Shown here in pieces: positions 27,219 to 38,427 of a DNA stretch of 64,000 bases. Made by a program: the position numbers and the translations under genes. How positions within the stretch are numbered: the stretch's first letter is position 1; the number at the start of each line of letters is the position of its first letter. Location of the stretch: the NCBI GenBank assembly GCA_963210315.1, contig OY723249.1:1240569-1304568 (forward strand). Direction: 5' to 3'. The DNA comes from Rhynchopus euleeides. Lineage: Eukaryota; Euglenozoa; Diplonemea; Diplonemida; Diplonemidae. The notes below the pieces were generated by a model that saw only the letters and a list, made by a program, of their open reading frames with translations, was not told the origin of the DNA and did no database searches.

Positions 27219-30200
27219 ATGTCCGGCTTGGTTACCTTCGCGGAAGCGTGCAAGCTGCAGGGTATCCCAGACGAGACTACGGGGAAGGTCGCGGGTGCGC
27301 TTCTCCGCAACGCAGGATGGCCGAAACCCGTAACGAGCCGGACCTCAAACGGCGTGCAGAAGATGTATTGCTTGGCAGATATCCGTCGGCCCAATCCCCT
27401 CTCCTCCGAAGAGGCAATCCGGCAGTTGACTGCTTCGTCCCCGGGCCGCTGCTTCCCCGACGATGTCCTGATCGCTCCTCTGGGTGAGCCCGATGATCTC
27501 GCTGATCAGGCGGCGCTCCTCCCCCACCCCGAGGATGCGGATCCCGTCTCGCAGAGCGTGATCTCGGCGGTCACGCGGGGTCCTGCTGCTGCTGGCAACG
27601 ACGAGCCTGATGAGCCTGAGGCGCCTCCGTCACCGACTCCCGTGCCGCCGAAACCTCTGCCTGCCGCGCTCCCACCGACGTCTCCGACGAGTCCCGCCGA
27701 CGATGTCGACATTGGTTCTTCTGTGTGCAGTGACCCTGCCGACCTCGCCAGCCTCGATGACCTCGCCGACCTCGCCGACTCCGCCTGCCCCGTTGACTCC
27801 GCCTCCCACGCCAACACCGACTCCCCCGTTGCGACTGCGATGGACGCGTTGCGTGACGCTGTGGCTGCTGGTGAGGGGTGGTGCTGCATCAGCAGCGCCG
27901 AGTACCTGACTCTCCTGCGCTCCCTCTTGCCCGCAGGTGCGAAGGTGTCGGACACCGCCCTCTTCTCCCTGGTGAAGGAGAACGCCGACTGCATGTCTTC
28001 TGCTCTGCATCCTCACGAGAAGGGTAGTGATACCCGGGGGATGAAGAAGAAGTACTGCATCGGAAATGCAGTGCCGGGACGGCCGTGCAGCCTCCACTTC
28101 GTCGGACAGGGCACGCCTCCGCCGGCCCCCGTGGGGCGCCCCTCCAAGACCCTCCCCGAGCGGGTCTTGCAGGTCAAGGCTTTGCAGAAGGCCTTGCTGA
28201 GGGCGAAGGACCGCATTGCGCAGCTGACGGAGGAGTTGGCTGCTGCGCACGAGGTTCTCGGGCGCAAGGGGGACATTGTTCTTCGTGGGGTGACGGGCCG
28301 GAAGTCCTGCACCGAGCCCTACCCCATGAAGGTGCTGCGGGCGCTGTTGGAGTTGCGGATGGCTGGCATCGGTCAGGAGTCGTCGCGCAGGGTGCTGCGC
28401 GACATCATCAAGCTCCTGAGCGATGGGGTGGAGATGCCGATCCCCTCTCGCTGGACGCTCCGCGAATTCGAGATCCCGAGCGGAGCGGCTTCCTTCGCCG
28501 TCTTCTTGGAGGATGTCGCGAGGACGCAGACCGGCGGAGGGGGCCTAGGCAAAGACCGGCAGAAGGCCACCCTCTCCCTCGCCCACGATGCCACCTCCTC
28601 CTTGGGCCGGAGTAGTGTCTCGCTGCACGTTGTCACCGCCCACGTCGCTGCAGACGAGAATCGCGTACGCGGGGCCTGCGCCTCCGCCCTCCCCCTGAAG
28701 AACGGGAAGGCTGCAGGGAAGACCTCCAACCTGCAGGCGGTCCGCCGCATAGTCTCCGCCCACAAGCTCCGTATTAGCAACGCCACCCTGAGCGACCATG
28801 CTAGCACGGAGGCGAAGGCGACCAGGGACGCGGGGGGCGCCATCGTCCACCTACGGTGCATGCACCATAAGGTTGGAGGCGCACTGAAGTACGCAGTGCA
28901 GACGGCGGGGAAGGCCTTGATGATGTCTCATCGGGTCGACCCGGCAGCCAACGTTGCCAGCGTACTTGCAGTCCTCGACCCGACAAACGGCCGGTCAACC
29001 GCCGGGGTCATTTTCGTGGATGCTGAGCTTGGGAAAGCACTTGACATGCGCTACCCCCGGGGCCTGGGGTTTGCCCGTGAGCGGGGGTCGAAGTGGCATG
29101 CCCGTCCTCAGCAGTGCTCCCGCCTCCTCAAGTTCTCCGCCTCCATCCTGGAGATGGTGAGAGAGGAGCGGTTCACCCCGACTGCGACAGAGATCCTCAC
29201 TCTTCTGGGGACCCCCACCGTCGCCGCCTACTGTGCAGCCTGCCATTTCATTGGCAGCCTGTACTTGAGGTTCCTCAACGACCTCAAGCCCAGGCGGTTG
29301 AACGAGGAGACGGGCCGCCTCGAGGTCAACTTCGAGGCGGGATGGGGTGTGCTGAGGCCGCTGCACCTCCTCGCCCGCGACCTGAGCGCCGACTCCGCCG
29401 ACAACGACTTCCCTGCCCTGCGGAAGCATTGGGGACAACCCCGCCACGGTGAGGAGGAGGTGGGGCGGGCTGAGGCGTTGGAGGTGGTGAAGGATCACCA
29501 CGATGTATTTGCGGAGGTCTGGGTTCCCTGCATCCAGGGGTTTGCGAGCACATTGGCAAGGTTCATCGGCTACGATGAAGCTGCAATGGCGTCGGCATCA
29601 CCCGAAGACCTCCCTTCGCTACCCTCCACACAAGACCTCGCAGAGTGTGTGGCTGGGAATGCATCGTTCTTGGCGCAGAGGGCCCCCAACCTCTCTTCTG
29701 CTGCCTTGTCTGGGATTACCCAGAGCAAGGTGAACCGCTTCCTGTTGGGTTATGGCAACTGCAACAACGCAAGGTATGCAGGCTCTTCAGCCTCCTTTTT
29801 TCTCCCCTCCCTTCGTTCTTTTTTTTTACATCGCAACAACATATGCTGGCAGAGTCAGAACCGATAGATTTTTTTTATCTCATTCATTGTCATTCTCTCT
29901 TCCTCTCTTCTTCATGACTTTTCCAAGTCACGAAGAAGACTACTTCATTATCACCATTTCCTGTTTTCAGTGTGATTCGTCGTACAACCATTCCTTTCCA
30001 TCGCCTTACAGGTACGGCCGTTTGCTGCGCCAGGCGAAGCGGGCGCGGAAGAAGACCCGTGGCGGGATGTACACCGAGGCCGCGGCGAACACCGCCACGG
30101 GGGCTTCTGCGGCTGCGCTGAAGGCCGTCAGCGGGGTGGCCCACCCTGACCTCGTCCGCCTCTGCGCCCTCCACGCCATCCCTGTCACGGCGATGAGCAA

Positions 30201-33132
30201 GGGAAAGGAGTTGGCGCGGCAGAAGGAGGCGCTGACACGCAGCTTTGCTGAGAAGCTGTGTGGCCCTGGCTCTGCGGATGCCCGTGTCTGGGTGGAGCGG
30301 CTGAAGTCCGTGAAGGAGGCAGTTGGCATCCTTCCGGTTCGTTCGAAACCGCTGTCCAGATTTTTGCGGAAGGCGGGGCTGAAGCCGTGGGGGTCCGACG
30401 CTGTCTCGTCTGCGTCGCACGACGTCCGTGTGCGCTTTGCCCTGACGCAGTGGGGGCGAATCCTCCCCATTCTGCGGGAGAAGGGGCAGCAGCTGCAGCC
30501 GAGGGAGCGGCTGGGCCGCCTCGACGCCCCCACCCTGTTCGCGTTGTTGGCCAAGGCGGGCCTGAAGGTGGAGGCTGGGGAGACGAAGCGCGACCTCTCC
30601 GCCCTCCTCCTGCGCAACTGGACGGAGCAGTTGAGTGGCCATGTCGAGGCCGTGGAGGAGACCCTTGGCTTGAAGGCCCGCACCTTCCCCGACACCATCT
30701 CGCCCTCCGTGGTAGATACAATCACGGAGCTCTACCGGAGAGTGAAGACTGCACCTGCTGCGTTGAAAGAGGAGAAGGGACAGGGTGAGGATGGCAAGGG
30801 TTGTGAGGATGGTGAGGAGGCTGTGGATGCTGTGGATGCTGTGGAGGAGGAGGAGGAGGAGGAAGAGGAGGTGGAGGTGGGTGATGAGGCTGATCCTGAG
30901 GCAAATGATGTTGGGGCGGCTAGGATCGCTCTCCTGAATGAGCATTGTTTTCCTCTCGGCCTCCACGCCTCTCCAGGTTGTGGGCGGCAGAAGGATGGTG
31001 TGTTGCATGCGTCGGAGTCCACGCACGAGGGGGGTTGGGCTTCCCTCAACTGGTTTTTGGGTGAGTGTGGCATCCAGTTTCTCACCTTCCGGGAGATGCA
31101 GGTTTTGCAACACGAGGTCAATCCAGAGAGCTTTCACTGGACCGGTAAGTTCACGCTGGCAACGATGCAACGGGCCATCGAACAGCACACAAGTGGACTC
31201 CGGAACAATGGCTATCGGCTTCTGCCGGTAAGTAAAAAAAATACCTTTGTTGATGATCCTCAGTCTATTTCTTCCCCAGCCCTCTTTTTTTTTAACCGTC
31301 AAACTCTGCATTGGATGGTTGCCTTCCCCCTCAAAGACACCGTTGCCACATTGCAGAAGTTGACTCCAGCCCAACTGCACGCCTATCCGCGCGAAACGCT
31401 TTATTGGGTGGTTCACGACACGGACACTGCCAAGCGCGCCATTGCCGCAGGGGATCTGGATCGGGAAAGCCATGCATATGAAGTTTTTAAACTTGTGCCG
31501 AAAGGTGTCCTCCCCACCACCAAGGCACAATTTTTTGGCACCCGACCCAGGCGCACATTCCCTGTGGCAGTGAAGTCGCGTTCTGTTGTTCGGAGCGGGC
31601 CCACAGTCCGGAAGAGAAAACGGTTTGGGGGGACTGAAGTCATTGACCTCTCCCAGGTGCCAGAGACCCCAAGAGACAAGAAGGGGCGCCTTGGACATGG
31701 GAGGTATGATACGGCTCAACTGAGTGACGAGTCATACATTCCAGCAACTTCCCAACGCCACCTCATCCCAGAGACCCTGCTGTATTTTTCGAAATACCAC
31801 CATCTCCCCGTCACAGATACTGTGCAGGAAGGTGACGGCTTTTTTCTTTCCCTCCTCCGTTTCAACCGTTTTTCTGCGTACCAGTCAGTCCGCGCTCTGC
31901 GTGAGAGTGCCTTTGGTGACGCAACAAACATGAAACACGACCTGGAGGTGTACCTCATGAAAATACACAAGGATACCCTTGCTTCTGTTTTTGAAGAGAA
32001 GGGGGAGAAGAACCTGCCCGTACATGAAAGGCACCAGTCTCTCGTTCACTGGCGCAAGAGTATGTGCAAAGCGGCGGAAGATGAAAAGGTGACCCAACGT
32101 GGTGGTTCTTTTGCCCTGCATTTTTTTGTGAATGTGCACCAGATTCGCTTGAGAATTATTACTCAGAACAAGGAAGGTAAACCCAGGGTCAGGGAGTTAC
32201 GGCCTCGCACATGGTGTGAGAAGGCAAAGAACTGGGAAGCAGGAAGTACGGCTTCTCTCCCTACTATCTTCCTTTACCAGTACCGGCAGGATACCCAAAC
32301 GAATTTTTACTCCCTCCACCTCCCCACTGAGCGTGACTTTTCCCGTGCTTCAAGTGTTTTTTATAGAATTCAGAACATGGGTCCAAACGTGGAAAACGCA
32401 CAAGAACAAATGGAGCAAGAGGATATGCGGAGGAAGGCGGTCCCCATGGCACTCCCCTGTCCCGGTCCACGGAGGCCCCACGTACCTGACAAGGGCATCG
32501 ACAATCCCGCGTCTCGTCATGATACCCTCACGCAACGTCTTCTCTTGTTTTCCCTGAGCACAGTCAATGTGCCTGGTGATGGGAATTGCCTGTTTCATGC
32601 TTTTCATGAATGTCTCACAGGCAACCCACGTGGGGGCGCTTCCCTTCGCGAAGAAGCCGTCAATTTTGTGACTGCAATGGCGGCTTCTCTTTCATGCAGA
32701 GAGGTGCAACCGGAAGTGGAGGCGGTGAGAATGTGGGGAAATCTCCCGTACCATCCCTGCCAACCCCTTGACGACGGTAGTGAGCCATACGTGCTTACCC
32801 GTTTAAGAACGAGAAGGTATGCAGAGGATGACGAAATTTCTGTTCTTTCCACAATGAAGAATGTCTTGATCACAGTCGTCACGAACATGATTTATCCTGG
32901 TAATCATGATGACTTTGCTTCAGGATTTAACAGTTATGTCCCCCTTTCTTACAACTTCACCTCCATTGACACCACCCTCCAGGATTTTCCTCCAGACAGA
33001 CGTGTGACCCTGGCTAACCTGGGTCAGGCTGGGGTTGGGGATCATTTCATGTGGATCAAAGGGACACAGGCCAACTTGGAAGCCACACATCGCAAGGGTT
33101 TGCGTTCTGTTTCAACAAGAGCTGGGACCTGA
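27219..33132 (+). CDS. Transposase-like protein fused to an OTU cysteine protease (two exons)
   Basis: Joining 27219-29773 to 30012-33132 gives a single frame of 1,891 residues. First half: a helix-turn-helix-like N-terminus (about 5-55), a Pro/Asp-rich linker, a coiled coil (about 310-350), then an RNase H-like transposase region with a candidate first Asp in SLAHDATSS (about 455) and a CMHHKVGG motif (about 547) recalling the CxxH block of hAT/KDZ-type transposases. Second half: basic start (RQAKRARKKTR), an acidic run (about 1130-1150), a region of about 110 residues faintly Josephin-like (SLNWFLGE and later LHWMVAF) but lacking the Cys, and a C-terminal OTU domain with PGDGNCLFHA (Cys1711) and DHFMW (His1863). 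OTU enzymes cleave ubiquitin chains. No TIRs were found. I cannot name the superfamily. Confidence 0.65.
29774..30011 (+). other. Spliceosomal-type intron (GT-AG, 238 bp)
   Basis: The donor is AAG then GTATGCAG at 29774. The acceptor is TCGCCTTACAG ending at 30011. Both frames either side run into stops or nonsense inside it (T-rich, pyrimidine-rich), while splicing restores one frame with an Arg codon split 2/1. It is the only clear cis-intron in the window. Confidence 0.8.
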
Positions 33133-33839
33133 CACAGGCCAATCAAGGGGTTGCCCCCCCCCCCCCCACTCCTGGTGTAGTGGTAGTGACTACAAAAAGG
33201 ACTAACATTGCAAGAAGGTGCTGGGAGGCTTGCTTTTCCATTCACTCTCGACGATCAAACCCCCCCCCCCCCACTTCACTTTTCCATTCACTCTCGACAA
33301 TCAAGCCCCCACTTCTTGACTGCCCCCCCCCCCCATGTTACTTTCAACAAACTTTGCCCATCCTTCAATCTTCCATTCGATCAGTTTGGCTTTTTCCAAA
33401 GCCTCGTTTTCCTTTTATTTCAATAGTCCACACCTAAACGGCGTACGCCTTGGCAAGCGTTTGAAAGGACAGCCTTGGGATTGCAGCTCACTGGAATCGC
33501 TGAAGGAAGCCCCCCGCCCCCCCCCCCCCCCGCCCCCACCCCCACCCACTCTCCCTTTCACAAGTCACGATACATTCCCACACCATACTGTTCCATGTGC
33601 ACTCCATCCAACAGGACCGCCACACGTGTTAAACCCCATTCCCTGTTCCCAAGGCAGGGCAACCTTTATGGTTGAGTGGTGAGGGGCACAAAGAGACAAT
33701 AGGTTTTAATGCAGATGCGGACATGTTGGAAAGAGCTCCCCCACCCCCCACCCCCCAACACACCATTCTTGTGCTCCGCTCCCTTCTACTTCTATTTCAC
33801 TACCCCCCCCCCCCCCCAACACACACAGGCACGGGCCAG
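33133..33839. other. C-rich non-coding stretch
   Basis: About 700 bp with six or more C runs of 8-16, and CCATTCACTCTCGACRATCAA repeated at about 33238 and 33284. It is probably the 3' region of the upstream gene. No coding signal seen. Confidence 0.6.
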
Positions 33840-34095
33840 GACCCGTGCAGGGTTAACCCGCCTAACAATTAGTAAAGAGTGATCACCAGTGACAACACCC
33901 GTGCAGGGTTACCCACTTGACAATTAACAAAGAGGGCTCAACACCCGTGCAGGGTTAACCCGCCTAACAATTAGTAAAGAGCGATCAACAGTGACAACAC
34001 CCGTGCAGGGTTTACCCGCCTAACAGTTAATAAAGAGTGATCAACGGTGACAACACCCGTGCAGGGTTACCTACCTGACAATTAATAAAGGAGGG
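33840..34095. repeat. 56-bp tandem repeats (about 5 copies)
   Basis: Each copy has ACACCCGTGCAGGGTTAACC, a CCGCCTAACAATTAGTAAAG-like block and a GATCAACAGTGACA-like block. One copy is shortened. Non-coding; possibly a terminal or 3' region of the OTU-transposase element. Confidence 0.9.
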
Positions 34096-34228
34096 ATCAA
34101 CACATGATGAGGCACGGGAGGGTGGCAAAAGGCCCCCAGACCCCAGAAATCACCGAAAAATGACATTCTCGATGTGCGGTGGGTCTGGTTTCTAGGTTTT
34201 TCGGGAGAAAATTGGCCAAAATAATTTC

Positions 34229-34274
34229 GGAGACAAAATTTTGTTAGGGATTTCCGTTTGCTATGCCTCCTCTA
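34229..34274 (+). repeat. R1-like terminus, subfamily 2
   Basis: TTAGGGATTTCCGTTTGCTATGCCTCCTCTA-type end shared with 38391-38427. Only the CCTCCTCTA terminus is shared with full R1 copies. Upstream AAAATTGGCCAAAATAATTTC (34208 on) also matches the R1 body. Confidence 0.7.
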
Positions 34275-34289
34275 GTACTACTAGTAGAT

Positions 34290-34624
34290 CACTTAATTGC
34301 ACTCCAGGTCACTTAATTGCACTGCGGGGCAGTTATGAAATGCACAGTGCAATTAGGTAATTGGGCCTCCTGACCTGGCTGGGAGGCCCCCAGATTCGCC
34401 TTGAATCGGCTGGATTCGGCCCAGAATCCAGCAGCGGATGGCCTGTCGTGCTGTGCGATTAATGACCGGGATGTCGCAATTAACCCTCAACTGCACCCCG
34501 AGTCGGCCTCAATTGCACCTCGTGCAGGTAAAAAAAGGCCTCGGGCCTCCGGCCCTCGGACCGTTTTTTTACCTGCACTCCGGTGCAATTTCGGCCTCCG
34601 GTCGGGGTGCAGGTAATATACATT
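34290..34624 (+). repeat. Dispersed hairpin repeat R2, copy 2
   Basis: Near-identical to 20031-20365, with two or three differences. Confidence 0.9.
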
Positions 34625-34736
34625 CTTGCATCCCCGGCACTTTCTTGCACGCACTCCTGGAGCACTTTTTTGCACTCCGGGGCCGTTTTTCTGCACTCAG
34701 TGCAGATATCTCCAGGAGTGCAGGAAAAAGCTCCCG

Positions 34737-34806
34737 TAGTGCAATAAAGTGCTCCCGGAGTGCAATAAAGTGTTCCAGGAGTGCAATAAAGTGCTCCCGT
34801 AGTGCA
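34737..34806. repeat. Tandem array T6 (21-bp units)
   Basis: Four units of GTGCAATAAAGTGCTCCCGG plus one base, each about 21 bp. Related GTGCA words extend left to about 34640. Confidence 0.85.
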
Positions 34807-35399
34807 GTTTGGGGATTGCCGCAGAACTCCACGGAAGTGGGAGCCACTCACAGGATTGCCCCAAATGTGCCCGGAAATTCAAATGCGTGGCGACTCGGGC
34901 CGTTCTGGTGAAGTCTGGGTGGAGATCTCACACCCCACTTTTTGGGTGGCGAATTCGCCTTGTGTGTGGGACCTGCTGAACACCGTACGGCCCAGCACAC
35001 ACTGTCAGCCACAGAAACGGCCTGGATCTGGCTGTGGCTGATTCTGTGGCCCAGTGTGGGCTGTTCCCACGTCCCTTCGGGCCGTGACACAGTCCGACAC
35101 CAGTGACTGGGCCCAGACACCCAGGTCCGACCACGCCCGCACAGGCAGCCAGACTGCCAGGTTCAGCCCACCCACACCCAGATCCGGCCCAGTGTGCTGT
35201 GTCTGGGTGGATTCGGGTCATCTGCAGGTTCAGCACCACACACAGCGACAGGTGCCGCCCCAGCCCACACGCACCCAGATCTGGCCCATTGGGCCGTGTC
35301 TGGGTGTGTCCGTGCCGATCCGGGACGTTCCCGCCACCTCTTGGGTGAACCAGCAGAACCTGGTACTGGCTGGTCTGACCAAGTCCCAGGCTGAGCGGT
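34807..35399. other. Non-coding stretch
   Basis: About 590 bp with loose repeats of CCCAGATCYGGCCCA and GTCTGGGTG. No gene supported. Confidence 0.5.
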
Positions 35400-35580
35400 C
35401 CCGTCGTGCTGTGCGCGAAAGTGCCGGGTGATGGCAAGAAACCATCATCTGCACCCCGTGTCGGCCTCAACTGCACCCTCGAGCAGGAAAAAAAGGCCTC
35501 GGGCCTCCGGCCCTCGGACCGTTTTTTTCCTGCACTGGGGTGCAGTTTCGGCCTCCGGTCGGGGTGCAGGAAATATACAT
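35400..35580 (+). repeat. Dispersed hairpin repeat R2, diverged copy 3
   Basis: Matches the right half of the R2 copies: CGTCGTGCTGTGCG, CTGCACCCCG, then the long hairpin with GCCTCGGGCCTCCGGCCCTC at its tip. The stem reads CAGGAAAAAAAGG instead of CAGGTAAAAAAAGG, with the matching change on the other arm (TTTTTTTCCTG), so base pairing is preserved. Confidence 0.85.
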
Positions 35581-35899
35581 TGAACACCTTTTGGGTGGAT
35601 TTTTGCCTTGTCTGATTTTTCGGCTTTTTCGGCCCAAAACCGTACCAAACCTCATTTGTTTGATTTTTGGGACCGCATGGGGGATTCAGGGGCCAAAAAT
35701 ATCAGTTTTTTTAGGATTTCGTTCGACAATGGACAGTTTCAGACCACTAGAATCCGAGTTTGGGGTCAGAATTTTTTTGGTCATCTTTTGGGTGAATTTT
35801 GGCTTTCTCGACCAAAAAAAAAATTCTCCCGAAAAAAATCTCCCGAAATGGCCAAAAATTGGCCAAAAACCGTGTTTTGGACCAATTTTTCACCCTGTG

Positions 35900-36010
35900 C
35901 TCGACATGGTGGGTTCCTCCGGAGGCGCCTCCGGAGGAGGCCATTTTAGCTCCTCCGGAGGCCTCCGGAGGCCGGAGGCCCGGAGGCGCCTCCGGAGGCC
36001 CGAGAGCCTT
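35900..36010. repeat. CCTCCGGAGG palindrome cluster
   Basis: Repeated self-complementary words CCTCCGGAGGCGCCTCCGGAGG-like over about 100 bp. No coding signal. Confidence 0.8.
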
Positions 36011-36179
36011 GCTCCAGACCCCCTTGGAGAGGGCCCAGAAACCAGAAAAACCAGTTTTTGGCCCATCTATGGCCTTTCTGAGAGTGTAGACTAAGATTTT
36101 CGGCCCCAGATGGCCTATTATGGGGTGTTTCAGTGTGAAAATTGCCATTTCTGCGTGGTAGATGGTGGTAGATGGTGGT

Positions 36180-37935
36180 AGACGTAGCCAAAAATGCCCC
36201 AGAACAACCAGCTGTTGACCAAAAATGCCCCGGAACAACCAGCTGTTGGTCGGAACAACCAGCTGTTGACCAAAAATGCCCCAGAACAACCAGCTGTGGG
36301 TCAAAAGTGCCCCAGAACAACCAGCTGTTGACCAAAAATGCCCCAGAACAACCAGCTGTTGGTCAAAAATGCCCCAGAACAAACAGCTGTTGGTCGGAAC
36401 AACCAGCTGTTGGCCAAAAATGCCCCAGAACAACCAGCTGTTGGTCAAAAGTGCCCCAGAACAACCAGCTGTTGGCCGGAACAACCAGCTGTTGGCCAGA
36501 AATGCCCCAGAACAACCAGCTGTTGGTCAAAAGTGCCCCAGAACAACCAGCTGTTGGCCGGAACAACCAGCTGTTGGCCAGAAATGCCCCAGAACAACCA
36601 GCTGTTGGTCAAAAGTGCCCCAGAACAACCAGCTGTTGGTCAAAAGTGCCCCAGAACAACCAGCTGTTGGTCAAAAATGCCCCAGAACAACCAGCTGTTG
36701 GCCGGAACAACCAGCTGTTGGCCAGAAATGCCCCAGAACAACCAGCTGTTGGTCAAAAGTGCCCCAGAACAACCAGCTGTTGGTCAAAAGTGCCCCAGAA
36801 CAACCAGCTGTTGGTCGGAACAACCAGCTGTTGGCCAGAAATGCCCCAGAACAACCAGCTGTTGGTCAAAAGTGCCCCAGAACAACCAGCTGTTGGCCGG
36901 AACAACCAGCTGTTGGTCGGAACAACCAGCTGTTGGCCAGAAATGCCCCAGAACAACCAGCTGTTGGTCAAAAGTGCCCCAGAACAACCAGCTGTTGGCC
37001 GGAACAACCAGCTGTTGGCCAGAAATGCCCCAGAACAACCAGCTGTTGGTCAAAAGTGCCCCAGAACAACCAGCTGTTGGTCAAAAATGCCCCAGAACAA
37101 CCAGCTGTTGGCCGGAACAACCAGCTGTTGGCCAGAAATGCCCCAGAACAACCAGCTGTTGGTCAAAAGTGCCCCAGAACAACCAGCTGTTGGTCGGAAC
37201 AACCAGCTGTTGGCCAGAAATGCCCCAGAACAACCAGCTGTTGGTCGGAACAACCAGCTGTTGGCCAAAAATGCCCCAGAACAACTAGCTGTTGGTCAAA
37301 AGTGCCCCAGAACAACCAGCTGTTGGCCGGAAATGCCCCAGAACAACCAGCTGTTGGTCAAAAATGCCCCGGAACAACCAGCTGTTGGTCAAAAGTGCCC
37401 CAGAACAACCAGCTGTTGGCCAGAAATGCCCCAGAACAACCAGCTGTTGGTCAAAAATGCCCCGGAACAACCAGCTGTTGGTCGGAACAACCAGCTGTTG
37501 GCCAAAAATGCCCCGGAACAACCAGCTGTTGCCAACAGCTGGTTGTTCCGACCAACAGCTGGTTGTTCTGGGGCACTTTTGACCAACAGCTGGTTGTTCC
37601 GGGACATTTTTGGTCAACAGCTGGTTGTTCCGACCAACAGCTGGTTGTTCTGGGGCACTTTTGACCAACAGCTGGTTGTTCCGGGGCATTTCTGGCCAAC
37701 AGCTGGTTGTTCCGACCAACAGCTGGTTGTTCTGGGGCATTTCTGGCCAACAGCTGGTTGTTCCGACCAACAGCTGGTTGTTCTGGGGCACTTTTGACCC
37801 ACAGCTGGTTGTTCTGGGGCATTTTTGGTCAACAGCTGGTTGTTCCGACCAACAGCTGGTTGTTCTGGGGCACTTTTGACCCACAGCTGGTTGTTCTGGG
37901 GCATTTTTGGTCAACAGCTGGTTGTTCCGACCCGC
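36180..37935. repeat. Tandem array T5 (31/20-bp units) with an orientation switch
   Basis: About 1.75 kb. The 18-bp module AACAACCAGCTGTTGGTC is followed either by a 13-bp module (AAAAGTGCCCCAG) or by GG, giving 31 or 20 bp. The core CAGCTG is a palindrome. At about 37532 the orientation flips, GGAACAACCAGCTGTT to AACAGCTGGTTGTTCC, so the array forms a huge foldback. It immediately precedes R1 copy C. Frames of 541, 462 and 316 codons in it are by-products of a unit length not divisible by three. Confidence 0.95.
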
Positions 37936-37964
37936 TGTAGGTCACCCGTGGCCGAAAGTGACCA

Positions 37965-38217
37965 ACACCCCGCTGTTCTTGGTGTGTTTCTGACCAAGTG
38001 TCCTTTGTTTCTGCGTTGTTCTGCCCTGGGAGTACTCTCTGGCGGCAGTCTGGCCCCAAGGTGAAGTGGCACGCACCCGAACATGTCCAAAAATGTGTTT
38101 TTTGGCAATGTCGATGTGTGTGGGGGGTCCAGGAGCGTGTTTTTTTGAGCAGAATTGGCCAAAATAATTTCCGTCACACTTTTTTTGTGAGGGATGGCTG
38201 GAGGTAGGCCTCCTCTA
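37965..38217 (+). repeat. Dispersed module R1, copy C
   Basis: Aligns with copies A and B from GACCAAGTGTC onward, ending GGCCTCCTCTA. Array T5 lies directly to its left. Confidence 0.85.
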
Positions 38218-38390
38218 CTATTGTTCTTCTCGGCTGCGCGGTGATACTGACTCGGATCTTTTCCATCCCCTGTCCCACTACCCCCCGCGAGAGACGTCCC
38301 TCCCCCACACCCGGATGGGGAAGGGAATGTGTGTCCTAGTGGCACACCATTCTTCCTCCACACAAGTCTCTTTCTGCTTGATTTGACGTT

Positions 38391-38427
38391 ATTATGTTAG
38401 GGATTTCCGTTTGCTATGCCTCCTCTA
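38391..38427 (+). repeat. R1-like terminus, subfamily 2, second copy
   Basis: TTAGGGATTTCCGTTTGCTA then TGCCTCCTCTA, as at 34229-34274. R1 copy D starts at the next base. Confidence 0.75.

Noticed and set aside
31228-31279. Possible second intron (GTAAGT to CCCCAG, 52 bp) in the OTU gene
   Set aside because: Removing 52 bp would break the frame, while the retained sequence stays open and links sensible protein on both sides.
29890-31719. Minus-strand frame of 609 codons
   Set aside because: Shadow of the GC-rich OTU-transposase gene; no motif, and it crosses the intron.
36172-37797. Overlapping + strand frames of 541, 462 and 316 codons
   Set aside because: They lie entirely in array T5. 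Units of 31 and 20 bp cycle all three phases through the same repeat without stops, so open length is not evidence of coding.
10930-37935. CRISPR-like appearance of repeat arrays with units of about 31 bp
   Set aside because: There are no unique spacers: the whole unit repeats, and the lengths vary by module number. The context is eukaryotic mobile elements.
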